NCBI RefSeq assembly: GCF_000173975.1
Contig: NZ_ACEP01000093.1
Coordinates: 1 to 50,366, forward strand
Direction: 5' to 3'
Source of the DNA: Anaerobutyricum hallii DSM 3353
GTDB taxonomy: Bacteria; Bacillota; Clostridia; Lachnospirales; Lachnospiraceae
DNA length: 50,366 nt
Below are positions 8,413-17,345 of the stretch, in pieces (positions within the stretch are counted from its first letter, which is position 1; each line of letters begins with the position of its first letter). The translations under genes were made by a program, and so were the position numbers. The notes under the pieces were generated by a model. The model did no database searches and was not told the origin of the DNA. It saw only the letters and a program-made list of their open reading frames with translations.

Positions 8413-8461
8413 CAACAATGGCAGGGATTCTATATCATATAGAAATTCCCTGCCATTGTTG
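8413..8461. terminator. Long perfect hairpin downstream of the Big2 gene
   Basis: CAACAATGGCAGGG (8413-8426) pairs with CCCTGCCATTGTTG (8448-8461), and the stem continues inward through AT-rich bases. It lacks a clear T-run, so it may act as a terminator or processing barrier between the Big2 gene and the nad promoter. Confidence 0.55.
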
Positions 8462-8494
8462 CTACATACCATATTTATTTTTCCAACATGAGTG

Positions 8495-9187
8495 TTATTT
8501 TACAGTAATCGTAAATGTTACTTTTTCTTTATTTGCTGTATTTGTACATGTAACCGTTGTCTTTCCAGGTTTTATCCCAACAAATTCCATTTCATCATCA
8601 TATATTCCATCATCCATATCTTCGAATGCAAGAACAGAAGAATCTTCTACTGTCCATTTTAACTGACGGTCTTTTACTCCTTTTCCTTTTGTTTTCTTAA
8701 CTTCAAGTTCTAATTCACCATTTACTCTTATACTACGTTTCAGAGAGCCTTTTGCACAAATCGTTTTATTTTGGTAAGATGCTTTTATTGTTTTTTTAAC
8801 ATTTTTCACTGTAATCTTAAAATTAATTTTTTTATCGGTTTTTGTATTTCGACAAGTAATTTTTGTTGTGCCTGCTTTCAGTGCCTTAAATTTAATATCA
8901 TCATCATGTCTTTCTTTCCCGGCAAATGTTACAATAGAAGAATCTTTAATACTCCAAGTCAGGTTTTTATCTTTAACAGACTCTGGCTTATCTACTTCTA
9001 GTTCAAATATCTTTCCTTTAATAATACTACGTTTCTTTTTTCCCTCTCTCGAAATGTCTTTTTTCTTTGTAGCTGCCTGCACAGTATTAACATTTCCAAT
9101 TGCAGGGGTGGTATAACCTGCCGCAAACAAAATAGTAAATAATAATACAACTGCCATCCCAGGGAATAAATACCTTCTTTTTCTCAT
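8495..9187 (-). CDS. Secreted protein with two Ig-like (Big2-type) repeats
   Basis: A 230-aa protein with a basic start, a hydrophobic stretch (residues 8-25) and a predicted signal-peptidase site after VQAA near residue 39. Two homologous ~90-residue repeats follow, each with the pattern KWxxxDSS...F and a closing GxTxVTC..T...V..TITVK, as in bacterial Ig-like group 2 domains of cell-surface proteins. There is no LPXTG or membrane anchor, so attachment would be non-covalent. AAAGGAG precedes the ATG. It diverges from the two-component system, which may sense envelope state. Exact role unknown. Confidence 0.75.
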   Translation of the reverse strand: MRKRRYLFPGMAVVLLFTILFAAGYTTPAIGNVNTVQAATKKKDISREGKKKRSIIKGKIFELEVDKPESVKDKNLTWSIKDSSIVTFAGKERHDDDIKFKALKAGTTKITCRNTKTDKKINFKITVKNVKKTIKASYQNKTICAKGSLKRSIRVNGELELEVKKTKGKGVKDRQLKWTVEDSSVLAFEDMDDGIYDDEMEFVGIKPGKTTVTCTNTANKEKVTFTITVK

Positions 9188-9349
9188 AGTTTTCTCCTTT
9201 CATTTTGCATAATTTTTGCAATCTTTTAAGATTTTATTGAATAACTTCCTTTATTTTATATCTTGATTATACTCACAAAAAATGAGAAAATCATTAAAAA
9301 GCATATTTAAAAATGACAGATGATCAAGTTAAGAAAGGAGTATAAATCT

Positions 9350-10018
9350 ATGAGGATGCTGATTGTTGAAGATGAAAAAGATTTGTGTAATATTTTAAAA
9401 AAACGGTTGCAAAAAGACTATACTATTGATATTTGTATGGATGGCGAAATTGCTAAAGATTATCTGAATACCTATACTTATGATATTATTTTACTTGATA
9501 TTATGCTCCCTAAAATAGATGGAATCACTCTTTTAAAATGGCTGCGAAACCAAAAGAAGACTACACCTGTTCTTTTGCTGACTGCAAAAAGTTCTATTGA
9601 AGAACGAGTAAACGGATTAGATTCCGGTGCAGACGATTATTTAATCAAACCGTTTGCTTTTGAAGAACTACAGGCCAGGCTTCGGGTTTTGCTTCGAAGA
9701 AATATAGCAGCAGACCCAAGCGACATTCTTATTTATGAAGACCTTGTAATGGATACGAAAAAGAAAAAAGTCAGCCGTAATGGTAAGGAAATTTCCCTTA
9801 CTACAAAAGAATATAAATTACTGCAATATATGATGCGTAATCCTGGACATGTTCTTTCACGTGATCAGCTTGAACAGCGAGGCTGGGACAGTACTTTTGA
9901 GGGAGGTTCTAATATTATCGATGTCTATATCCGTTATCTCCGAAAAAAAATTGACTCCGATTATGAAAAAAAATTAATCCACACTGTATATGGTAAAGGA
10001 TATTGTTTAGGAGAGTAA
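9350..10018 (+). CDS. OmpR-family response regulator
   Basis: A 222-aa regulator. The receiver domain (1-118) has the acidic pair VEDEKD, the phospho-acceptor Asp in DIILLDIMLPKIDG (~51), the Thr/Lys positions in LLLTAKS and IKPFAFEEL. A winged-helix DNA-binding domain (125-222) contains LTTKEYKLLQYM and the family end YIRYLRKKI...VYGKGY. The ATG at 9350 is preferred over the in-frame ATG at 9320 because AAAGGAG lies nine bases before it and the receiver motif starts at once. Its stop is two bases before the kinase start. Confidence 0.93.
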   Translation: MRMLIVEDEKDLCNILKKRLQKDYTIDICMDGEIAKDYLNTYTYDIILLDIMLPKIDGITLLKWLRNQKKTTPVLLLTAKSSIEERVNGLDSGADDYLIKPFAFEELQARLRVLLRRNIAADPSDILIYEDLVMDTKKKKVSRNGKEISLTTKEYKLLQYMMRNPGHVLSRDQLEQRGWDSTFEGGSNIIDVYIRYLRKKIDSDYEKKLIHTVYGKGYCLGE

Positions 10019-10020
10019 AT

Positions 10021-11388
10021 ATGAAAAGTTCAAAACTATCAATAAAATTTCGAATCACCTTTTGGTATACTCTTGTGTTTTCTCTCATTCTGGCTCTCGT
10101 ATTTTTTTATATTTATTTTCTTTCTAAAAGCTACAGTGTCCATGATCTTCAGGAAGAGCTAAAAGATGAATCCGCTGATATACTGGAAAATTTATATGAT
10201 AAGTCCAGCAGGAATGATATTTTGTATAATGCAGACTGGACAAAATTCTATGACGATAATGTTTCTATCAGTTTATATGACAAAAACAGTTCTTTTATAA
10301 ATGGTGTTTTGCCAGAACATTTTCCTGATAAAGTTCCATTTATCAACAATAAGGTACGACAGATAAAATCTGATAAAAATATCTGGTTAGTCTATGACTA
10401 TTGTTATGAAGAATCTCCGGAAGATTCCATATGGGTTCGAAGCATCGCTTCTTATGGACATTGGTCAAGAATTCTTTATAATATGCTATGGATTTTTGCT
10501 GTTCTTTTCCCTATTACTGTTTTCATCTCCGCCTTTGTCGGCTACCATATATTAAAAAAAGCGTTACAACCAATTTACACGATCAGTGATATGGCAAAAG
10601 AGATATCTTTTTCCGTCAATCTTTCAAAACGTATTGAAACATCAAACACTCATGACGAATTTTCTTACTTGGCTGATGCATTTAATTCTATGATTGCTAA
10701 ACTGGAAAAGTCTTTTGAAAAAGAGAAACAATTCACATCCGATGCAGCTCATGAACTAAGAACACCAATTTCAGTAATACAAAGCCACTGTGAATATTGC
10801 CTTGATGAACTAAAGCTCACCGATAGTGTTCGGGAAGAAATTGAGATTATTTATAAAAAAACAACCTATATTGGCCAGCTGATTTCTCAGCTTCTTACTA
10901 TATCCCGCACAGATAAGCATAGTTTTAAGCCTCAAAAAGAAGAAGTAGACCTTACTCTTTTAATAGAATCTGTCATAGAAGAACTTCAGCAAAAGGCAGC
11001 TTATAAAAATATTTCTCTTTTATTTGAATATATCCCCCAAAATGAATCATATATTATTCAGGGAGACACGATGCTCCTAATGCGTATGATTTATAATCTT
11101 ATAGAAAATGCGATCAATTATGGTATAAACGGCGGATGTGTCTGGGTTAATCTTATAAAGAACCAGGAAAACACTGATATCATCATCAAAGATAATGGAA
11201 TCGGTATCGAAAAAGAACATCTTGACAAAATATGGAATCGTTTTTATCGAGTTGATAAAAGCAGGAGTACCGGGGAAGGCTTTGGACTTGGACTTTCTAT
11301 GGTTCGTTTTATTGTAGATATTCATGGCGGAAGTATTGCCGTAAAAAGTAAACCTGGATACGGAACTACATTTACTGTGTCATTATAA
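10021..11388 (+). CDS. Sensor histidine kinase
   Basis: A 455-aa membrane kinase and partner of the preceding regulator. TM1 spans about residues 14-36, an extracytoplasmic sensor of ~115 residues follows, and TM2 lies near 155-178. Then come HAMP (~180-232), a dimerisation/phosphoacceptor domain with SDAAHELRTPIS (His ~244), and an ATPase domain with NLIENAINY (N box), DNGIGIEKE (G1), FYRVDKSRS and GFGLGLSM (G2). GGAGAG overlaps the end of the regulator gene just ahead of the ATG at 10021. Signal unknown; no terminator is visible directly after the gene. Confidence 0.92.
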   Translation: MKSSKLSIKFRITFWYTLVFSLILALVFFYIYFLSKSYSVHDLQEELKDESADILENLYDKSSRNDILYNADWTKFYDDNVSISLYDKNSSFINGVLPEHFPDKVPFINNKVRQIKSDKNIWLVYDYCYEESPEDSIWVRSIASYGHWSRILYNMLWIFAVLFPITVFISAFVGYHILKKALQPIYTISDMAKEISFSVNLSKRIETSNTHDEFSYLADAFNSMIAKLEKSFEKEKQFTSDAAHELRTPISVIQSHCEYCLDELKLTDSVREEIEIIYKKTTYIGQLISQLLTISRTDKHSFKPQKEEVDLTLLIESVIEELQQKAAYKNISLLFEYIPQNESYIIQGDTMLLMRMIYNLIENAINYGINGGCVWVNLIKNQENTDIIIKDNGIGIEKEHLDKIWNRFYRVDKSRSTGEGFGLGLSMVRFIVDIHGGSIAVKSKPGYGTTFTVSL

Positions 11389-11410
11389 AGCAATATCATT
11401 GACCACCCCC

Positions 11411-11489
11411 TGATTTTTGCCAAATTTCTGCCCATTATAACACCAACATTTACATCTAACAAGACACCTGTAAAAAAAGTGTAAAGAAG
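11411..11489 (-). promoter_or_regulatory. Second copy of the nad promoter/NiaR-like operator
   Basis: About 92% identical to 8330-8408 over 79 bp and in the same orientation. Its -35 is TTGTTA (11457-11462), its -10 TATAAT (11434-11439), again 17 bp apart, with the operator-like palindrome at 11452-11471. No gene on the minus strand follows: transcription from it would run antisense into the 3' end of the kinase gene. Confidence 0.75.
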
Positions 11490-11503
11490 TTTCTGATAGT
11501 GTT

Positions 11504-11532
11504 TGACCACCGCCTCTTTTCTATGTTACAAT
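11504..11532 (+). promoter_or_regulatory. Promoter of the 33-codon ORF
   Basis: TTGACC and TACAAT are separated by 18 bp on the plus strand, and the small ORF begins about 45 bp further on behind a strong ribosome-binding site. Not experimentally known. Confidence 0.55.
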
Positions 11533-11578
11533 TAAGATGAACATATATATTGATATGCGATTAAGAGGAGGGCCGGAT

Positions 11579-11680
11579 ATGATTTATTTGACAATTCTCA
11601 ATACAATATCTATTCTATTTTTAAGAATCGGGCGAAGGCTCTTGTCCGGTTTTCGTGGTGTGATAAAGCTGATTTTTTAA
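11579..11680 (+). CDS. Small hydrophobic peptide, 33 aa (toxin-like or leader)
   Basis: A short ORF with AGAGGAGGG eight bases before its ATG. The peptide has a hydrophobic N-terminal half (MIYLTILNTISILFL), then RIGRR and a second hydrophobic, basic tail, so it is probably membrane-active. It is followed at once by a strong terminator and preceded by a promoter, making a self-contained ~200-base transcription unit. Size, charge pattern and architecture recall type I toxins of Firmicutes, but no antisense antitoxin promoter could be identified and I recognise no specific family. A leader peptide or membrane regulator is the alternative. Confidence 0.5.
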   Translation: MIYLTILNTISILFLRIGRRLLSGFRGVIKLIF

Positions 11681-11716
11681 GCGTCTTTTTGTCATGTACA
11701 AAAAGACGCTTTTTTT
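11681..11716 (+). terminator. Strong terminator after the 33-codon ORF
   Basis: GCGTCTTTTTGT pairs perfectly with ACAAAAAGACGC around CATGT, followed by T7 (11710-11716). The hairpin begins directly at the stop codon. Confidence 0.9.
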
Positions 11717-11767
11717 GACCCGGAAACTCTATGAGCAAATACATTTATTAAGAATGGAGGTCACTTT

Positions 11768-12679
11768 ATGAATAAATATTTTAAAAAATCCACAAAGAGG
11801 TCTGTTATTTCCATGCTCAGCATTGCCATTACTCTTTGCCTACTGTTTTCCCTTCTTTTTCCGGGAAAAGCTGTTAATGCAGCTCCAAGAATGAGACTGA
11901 ATAAAACTGCTGTTACACTGATTCAAGGAAAAACTGTAAAACTACGAGTAATTGGAACTAAAAGGAAAGTAACATGGAAAAGCAGTAATAAAAAGATTGC
12001 AAAAGTGAATAAAAAGGGAGTTGTAAAAGCTTTAAGCCCTGGCAAATGCACCATTACTGCAAAGGTAAGAGGCAAAAAGCTAAAATGTAAAGTAACGGTA
12101 GATACCGTTGAACGAATCAACGCGAAAAAATTATATGATCTTATACGGAAAAAAGGTAAAAAAGGTAAAGGAGAAGAAAAAAATCTAAGAACAATTTCTA
12201 CAAAGTTCCGTCCTAAAGGCACAGATGATTCTATTGAAGTCCGTATTACTGCCTACCCGGAAAAAGGAAAGCTCCTTTTTAGCTATGATTACGTTCTAGA
12301 TTCTCCATGGGATAGTTATCATACAGAATTAACCATGAATCTCCTGAAAAAGAAAAAAGGTACGATTTCCAGTTCTTACAGAAACCTGTATGTCGATCCT
12401 GTATATACTCATTCTGTAAATGGTACGATTTCTACCTTATATGACGGAAAGTCACAGGGGCTTTTCCTGACAGAATGTTATAATGGGGCTGATTCAGATG
12501 AGGCTTATGATGATGTAGAAACTTCTGTTCCTTATAAAGGCAAACCGAGGCCAGACGATATCATCAAAGGAATCTACCGAATAAATGATGCTTTTGCCAA
12601 TTATAATATTTTACTTAAAAAATATGGATACAGCATGAAAAAGATTGGTTTTACCAAATGGAAAAATACAAATAACTAA
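11768..12679 (+). CDS. Secreted protein with one Big2-type domain and a novel C-terminal region
   Basis: A 303-aa protein with a signal peptide (basic start, hydrophobic residues 13-32, cleavage probably after VNAA near 38). Residues 40-112 form one Big2 repeat (VTLIQGKTVKLRV...VTWKSSNKKIAKVNKKGVVKA split by the strand pattern). A lysine/glycine linker (KKGKKGKGEEK) leads to a ~180-residue C-terminal region rich in Tyr and Asp that I do not recognise. AATGGAGG lies nine bases before the ATG. Predicted to be on the cell surface; it stands alone on the plus strand. No enzyme motif is visible. Confidence 0.7.
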   Translation: MNKYFKKSTKRSVISMLSIAITLCLLFSLLFPGKAVNAAPRMRLNKTAVTLIQGKTVKLRVIGTKRKVTWKSSNKKIAKVNKKGVVKALSPGKCTITAKVRGKKLKCKVTVDTVERINAKKLYDLIRKKGKKGKGEEKNLRTISTKFRPKGTDDSIEVRITAYPEKGKLLFSYDYVLDSPWDSYHTELTMNLLKKKKGTISSSYRNLYVDPVYTHSVNGTISTLYDGKSQGLFLTECYNGADSDEAYDDVETSVPYKGKPRPDDIIKGIYRINDAFANYNILLKKYGYSMKKIGFTKWKNTNN

Positions 12680-12766
12680 TACGGTACCGAAGTCTCTTTC
12701 CGGTATTCTGTCATATGTCATCATAATACAGTAAATGAATAATTAATTCTTCATAAATGCAAAAAT

Positions 12767-12895
12767 GAGAGCAGCCACGATCGCTGCTCTCTTTGGAGAA
12801 GGTATTCTTGTTACACTAAATGCAACAAAACTTATAATGTATTGGGGGGGGTTACGAGTATTATAATAGCATTTCCTACCACGAAAGTGTGCATA
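12767..12895. repeat. Structured G8 element, copy 1
   Basis: Perfect hairpin GAGAGCAGC/GCTGCTCTC (12767-12775 with 12783-12791), then TTTGGAGAAGGTATT, a small TTGTT/AACAA stem, and a 41-bp block identical to that of copy 2 that contains TATAAT, a run of eight G (12844-12851) and TATTATAATAGC. It ends in CGAAAGTGTGCATAAA. Copy 2 lies 365 bp further on in the same orientation. No gene is supported between the copies. Confidence 0.8.
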
Positions 12896-13131
12896 AACAT
12901 GAAGAAATTTCAAAATATTTTTTATGCATTTTTCGCAATGAAATACCCCTATTTGCCAATATTAAACTCAATCTTTTGTTCATATATAACAACTTCCTAC
13001 AGTATTCAACGAAAAACACCAATTTTGTACTTGTAAAAATACTTTTTATGAAGAAAAGAAACAGCAACCAGAAATGCTGTAAATTTTATTTTGAAAGAAT
13101 CTATGAAATAATTTGAGAAAAACACAAAAAA

Positions 13132-13266
13132 AGATGACCAGCGAACGGTCATCTTTTTGGAGAAGGTATTTTTTGTTACTTATTGGGTGTAGCAAAACTA
13201 TATAATGTATTGGGGGGGGTTACGAGTATTATAATAGCATTGGGTCACCCGAAAGTGTGCATAAAG
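13132..13266. repeat. Structured G8 element, copy 2
   Basis: The leading hairpin has a different sequence from copy 1, AAGATGACC/GGTCATCTT (13132-13140 with 13148-13156), but is again perfectly paired. The conserved body follows, including G8 at 13213-13220 and the closing GAAAGTGTGCATAAA. The second small stem also differs yet pairs (TTTGTTAC with GTAGCAAA, one G-T). It lies downstream of ftsH (minus strand), where the hairpin with its T-run may double as a terminator. Confidence 0.8.
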
Positions 13267-13340
13267 TTTTAATGAATTGAAAAAAATTTTTGTGCAGATT
13301 CGTTCGAATTCTGACGACTTTTGTCATTCTGACTGAAAGA

Positions 13341-15197
13341 CTATAAATTCTCCTCGGCTGCTTTATCATTTTTAAACAATGCTTCAAATTCTTCTCGGCT
13401 AATACGCTCTTTTTCAAGAAGTAAGTTCGCACAGGAATGAAGTACATCCATATTTTCTGTGAGGATTCTCTTCGCGTCTGTGTAGCAATCGTCAACAAGT
13501 TTCTTTACTTCTTTGTCAATGATGCTTGCGACTTCCTCGCTGAAGCTTCTGGAGTGACCGAGGTCACGTCCGAGGAATACTTCGTCTGTGTTCTCTTCGT
13601 AGTTGATAAATCCGAGTCTGTCGGACATACCGAACTTCGTAATCATACTTCTTGCGGTATCTGTTACCTGTTTGATGTCCTGAGACGCTCCTGTGGTTAC
13701 ATCGTCAAAGATTAATTCTTCGGCGATACGTCCGCCCATGCCGACTTTGATTTCCTGAATCATGCGGCCTTTTGTCTCAAATACGTTATCATTCTCTGGT
13801 ACAGGCATTGTGTATCCTGCTGCCCCCATACCAGTAGGAATGATGGATACGGTGTATACAGGGCCTACATCTGGCAGTAAATGGAATAAGATTGCATGGC
13901 CTGCTTCATGGTAGGCTGTAATCTTACGCTCTAATTCTGGCACAAGACGGCTCTTTTTCTCAGTTCCGATTCCAACCTTAATGAAAGACTTTCTGATATC
14001 CTCCATGCGGATGAATCGTGCATTATTTCTTGCTGCATGGATTGCCGCTTCATTCATAAGGTTCTCAAGATCTGCTCCAGAGAATCCTGGTGTTGTGCGG
14101 GCAATCTGGTGTAAATCTACGTCTTCTGCAAGTGGTTTGCCTTTTACATGGACTTTAAGGATTTCTTCTCTTCCCTTTACGTCTGGTCTGCCAACTGCTA
14201 CTTTACGGTCAAAACGGCCTGGTCTTAAAATAGCAGGGTCAAGAATATCTACTCGGTTTGTTGCTGCCATCACGATGATTCCTTCATTCACTCCGAAACC
14301 GTCCATTTCTACGAGGAGCTGGTTCAATGTCTGTTCTCTTTCATCATGGCCGCCGCCAAGTCCGGTACCTCTTCGTCTTGCCACCGCATCAATCTCATCA
14401 ATGAAAACGATACATGGTGCATTTCTCTTTGCATCTTCAAATAAATCTCTTACACGGGAAGCTCCGACACCGACAAACATTTCCACAAAGTCGGAACCGG
14501 AAATACTGAAGAATGGCACGCCTGCTTCGCCGGAAACGGCCTTGGCAAGAAGAGTCTTACCTGTTCCTGGAGGACCTACTAAAATAACACCTTTCGGAAT
14601 TCTCGCACCTACTTCAATGTATTTCTGCGGACTCTTTAAAAAGTCTACGATTTCTTTTAATTCTTCTTTTTCTTCCTGTAATCCTGCAACCTGGTCAAAA
14701 CGGATATTCTGAGATTCCGGGTCCTGCATTTTTGCGCGGCTCTTTCCGAAATTCATCATCTTATTTCCGCCGCCGCCACCGCCGGAAGCACGGCTTATCA
14801 TACCAAACATGAACATCATGATCACACCAATGACGATCCACGGCAAAATCATGGAAAGCCAGCCTGCATCGGATGACTTCACATCGTCTACCTGACAGGA
14901 TACTTTATACTGCTGTGCCAGATCAATGACCTTATTCACGTCAGTTACATGTGCTACTTTCTTCTCTCCATCATTCAGTTTTACAATGGCAGAACCTGTA
15001 GGAACCTGTGCGTTCTGCACTACCTCTATTGACTTTACTTTATTCTTTGCAATATCGGACTCCAGTCTTTCGTAAGAATACGAACTGCTGCCGCTCCCCG
15101 ACATCAGATTCTTCTCAGCAAAATAATTGCCAAACATATATACCGCCAGGAACACTACCAGTAAAATGGCAGTATTTCTCATATTTCTATTCAACAT
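13341..15197 (-). CDS. ftsH: ATP-dependent zinc metalloprotease FtsH
   Basis: A 618-aa membrane-anchored AAA+ protease for quality control of membrane and regulatory proteins. Two TM segments (~10-30 and ~115-138) bracket an extracytoplasmic domain. The AAA domain carries GPPGTGKT (Walker A), FIDEID (Walker B), the pore motif FVGVGASR and the SRH ending RPGRFDR. The protease domain carries HEAGH and a downstream zinc-ligand Asp region. The ATG at 15197 is chosen because GAAAGGAG stands close before it; an upstream extension to 15245 would overlap hpt further. It overlaps the hpt end by 11 bp, indicating coupling. Confidence 0.96.
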   Translation of the reverse strand: MLNRNMRNTAILLVVFLAVYMFGNYFAEKNLMSGSGSSSYSYERLESDIAKNKVKSIEVVQNAQVPTGSAIVKLNDGEKKVAHVTDVNKVIDLAQQYKVSCQVDDVKSSDAGWLSMILPWIVIGVIMMFMFGMISRASGGGGGGNKMMNFGKSRAKMQDPESQNIRFDQVAGLQEEKEELKEIVDFLKSPQKYIEVGARIPKGVILVGPPGTGKTLLAKAVSGEAGVPFFSISGSDFVEMFVGVGASRVRDLFEDAKRNAPCIVFIDEIDAVARRRGTGLGGGHDEREQTLNQLLVEMDGFGVNEGIIVMAATNRVDILDPAILRPGRFDRKVAVGRPDVKGREEILKVHVKGKPLAEDVDLHQIARTTPGFSGADLENLMNEAAIHAARNNARFIRMEDIRKSFIKVGIGTEKKSRLVPELERKITAYHEAGHAILFHLLPDVGPVYTVSIIPTGMGAAGYTMPVPENDNVFETKGRMIQEIKVGMGGRIAEELIFDDVTTGASQDIKQVTDTARSMITKFGMSDRLGFINYEENTDEVFLGRDLGHSRSFSEEVASIIDKEVKKLVDDCYTDAKRILTENMDVLHSCANLLLEKERISREEFEALFKNDKAAEENL

Positions 15198-15777
15198 TGT
15201 CTCCTTTCTCTTCCCCGGAAGCCTGCTCTGCTCCCTCCTCAGCATCTTCTGCTGCCTCTGGTTCTACAACTCCGATAAATGGAAGATTTCTATATTTTTG
15301 TGCATAGTCAAGTCCGTATCCAATAACGAACTCATCTGGAATATCAAATCCAAGATAATCAATCTGAACTTCTACCTCTCGGCGGTCTGGTTTATTTAAA
15401 AGGGCACACAGACGGATACTCTTTGGATTTCTCTGTTTTAATACAGGGATAAGGTAGTGAAGTGTTCTTCCGGAGTCGATGATATCCTCCACGATAATTA
15501 CTTCCTTGTTCTCCATTGTATCATCTAAATCCTTCTTAATACGAACGATTCCCGAACTCTCTGTCGCATCTCCATAGCTGGATACCTGCATAAAGTCCAG
15601 AGAAACCGGAACTGTAATTCTCTTTGCTAATTCGCAGGCAAAAAATACACCGCCCTTTAAAATACAAATGAGGTGAACTTCTTTTCCTGCATAATCTTTG
15701 CTGATCTGTTCACCGATTTCTTTAATCTTTGCGTCTACAGTTTCTTCTGGAATCAAAACATTAATCTTATCTGCCAT
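15187..15777 (-). CDS. hpt: Hypoxanthine-guanine phosphoribosyltransferase
   Basis: A 196-aa purine-salvage enzyme that makes IMP or GMP from the base and PRPP. The PRPP-binding signature VIIVEDIIDSGRT lies near residue 95, and the DYLGFDIPDEFVIGYGLDY segment near 145 is typical of Hpt. GGAGG eight bases upstream favours the ATG at 15777 over the one at 15792. An acidic tail of about 25 residues (from EPEAAEDAEEG to the end) extends beyond the usual ~178-aa family length. It sits between tilS and ftsH as in many Firmicutes. Confidence 0.93.
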   Translation of the reverse strand: MADKINVLIPEETVDAKIKEIGEQISKDYAGKEVHLICILKGGVFFACELAKRITVPVSLDFMQVSSYGDATESSGIVRIKKDLDDTMENKEVIIVEDIIDSGRTLHYLIPVLKQRNPKSIRLCALLNKPDRREVEVQIDYLGFDIPDEFVIGYGLDYAQKYRNLPFIGVVEPEAAEDAEEGAEQASGEEKGDNVE

Positions 15778-15803
15778 TTCCGTGTCCTCCATTAAAAAAT
15801 TCT

Positions 15804-17345
15804 CTAATTCTCTTCTTTCTCCTGCACCGATACTCTAAGCACCCGCTTTGTCTCGCTGCTTACCTTGTAAAACTCGCTGATGCGTCCTCCGATTATCCAC
15901 ATAATATGGGAACCATCTGCCAGCAGAAGCTGCCCGTCTCTGTCCGAAGCAGGAATTTTCGTATCAATAAAATAGCGTCCCAGTGATTTACGCCGTCCTT
16001 CTTTATCCATAATAAAATAATCGCCGGTATCTCTGGTTCTTAAACAGGGTTTACATTTCATTTTATCATAATCAAAGTATTTCACACAATCCCTTTTTGC
16101 AACTTTCCCGCCATTCCACGGTAAAATGGAAAAATGGATTGTAAATTTTTGCAATAATGTCTCATTTGACAATACTATCGTTTCTTCTGCCTTTGATTCT
16201 TCTGATTCGGCAGTCAGCTGCAAATATACTGGCTGCATTTTATCTTCTGAATGATTACCACATTTTTTATTTTTTTTATTTAAATTCTCTAAATTCTGTT
16301 CATCACTCTTTTGTTGCCCATCTTTTTGTTTATTTTTATCTGAAAATGTTACATCAGTCGACAACTTCATTAATAAAAGTCCATCCCGCACTCGCTTTGC
16401 AAGCACCCCATACGGACAATTCTGCTGCTTACCTTCCTTATTTGCCATCAGTGCAAGCATCTGTTCCACATGAACGAGGGAAATGTCTTTTCGGTGTCCC
16501 GATATTTCAAAAAGCATCCGTCTCATCATTTCCTTTTGTTCAAAAAGACTCATCACAGAAAATGTTTTCTCTTCCAAAAACAGCTCTCCCTGTTCATTTG
16601 CTATTACATTTTCATTATATAATTTTTCCATTTGCGGGGTAACATATGCTAAAAGCTCCTGCATCTGCATTCCAAGCTCGCTGATATGTGCCGCTGCCTT
16701 TTGATTGACATGTTCCATCTCCGGCAAAATGCGGTGACGGATATAATTGCGGCTGTATTCTTCATTCGTATTCGTGCTGTCATCGACATAATTCTGCCCG
16801 ATATTTTGAAGAATATCCATGATTTCTTCCCTGCTTAAACAGAGAAATGGACGGATAATCTTTCCATTGACCGGCAAAATGCCCGCCATTCCCTGCGGTC
16901 CAGTCCCTCGCAGCATCCGAAATAAAATCGTTTCCGCCGCATCATTTTGATGATGCGCCACCGCAATCTTTCCACAATGATACTCTTTCGCATATTTTTC
17001 GAAACACTCATAGCGGGCGATTCTGCCCGCCTCTTCCTCAGAACATTTTTTCTGCCGGCTCTCCTCTTTTATATTACGGTACTCCACATTTAGCGAGAGG
17101 TTCCACTTGTGGCAGAAATCCTGCACGAACTCTTCATCCCGCTTTGCCTCCTCACCACGAAGCATGTGATTAATATGTACTGCGTACAATTTTAAAGAAA
17201 GAGCCTCCCTCCTTGCAAGAAAATATCTCGCAAGACAAACAGAATCCGCTCCTCCGGAAATCCCAAGTAAAATGGAGTCTCCCTCCTGTACCATTTTCCA
17301 TTTTTTCAAGAAAGAATCTACTCTCTCCCAATGTTTATCCCACAT
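15804..17345 (-). CDS. tilS: tRNA(Ile)-lysidine synthase
   Basis: A 513-aa enzyme that converts the wobble cytidine of the CAU tRNA-Ile to lysidine so that it reads AUA. The N-terminal PP-loop GISGGADSVCLA lies near residue 29, followed by HINHMLRGEEAKRDE and AVAHHQNDAAETILFRMLRGTG split across the active site. Residues ~330-370 form a long hydrophilic linker rich in Lys, Asn and Gln, before the C-terminal tRNA-binding domain. AAAGGA lies before the ATG, which overlaps the spoIIE end by 28 bp. Confidence 0.94.
   Translation of the reverse strand: MWDKHWERVDSFLKKWKMVQEGDSILLGISGGADSVCLARYFLARREALSLKLYAVHINHMLRGEEAKRDEEFVQDFCHKWNLSLNVEYRNIKEESRQKKCSEEEAGRIARYECFEKYAKEYHCGKIAVAHHQNDAAETILFRMLRGTGPQGMAGILPVNGKIIRPFLCLSREEIMDILQNIGQNYVDDSTNTNEEYSRNYIRHRILPEMEHVNQKAAAHISELGMQMQELLAYVTPQMEKLYNENVIANEQGELFLEEKTFSVMSLFEQKEMMRRMLFEISGHRKDISLVHVEQMLALMANKEGKQQNCPYGVLAKRVRDGLLLMKLSTDVTFSDKNKQKDGQQKSDEQNLENLNKKNKKCGNHSEDKMQPVYLQLTAESEESKAEETIVLSNETLLQKFTIHFSILPWNGGKVAKRDCVKYFDYDKMKCKPCLRTRDTGDYFIMDKEGRRKSLGRYFIDTKIPASDRDGQLLLADGSHIMWIIGGRISEFYKVSSETKRVLRVSVQEKEEN

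Noticed and set aside
12842-13116. Several 60-75-codon frames between the two G8 elements
   Set aside because: Overlapping frames on both strands without ribosome-binding sites; composition of AT-rich noncoding DNA.
12767-13266. Possible CRISPR array because of tandem repeated units
   Set aside because: Only two units 365 bp apart, units of about 130 bp, no spacers of regular size and no cas genes in the window.
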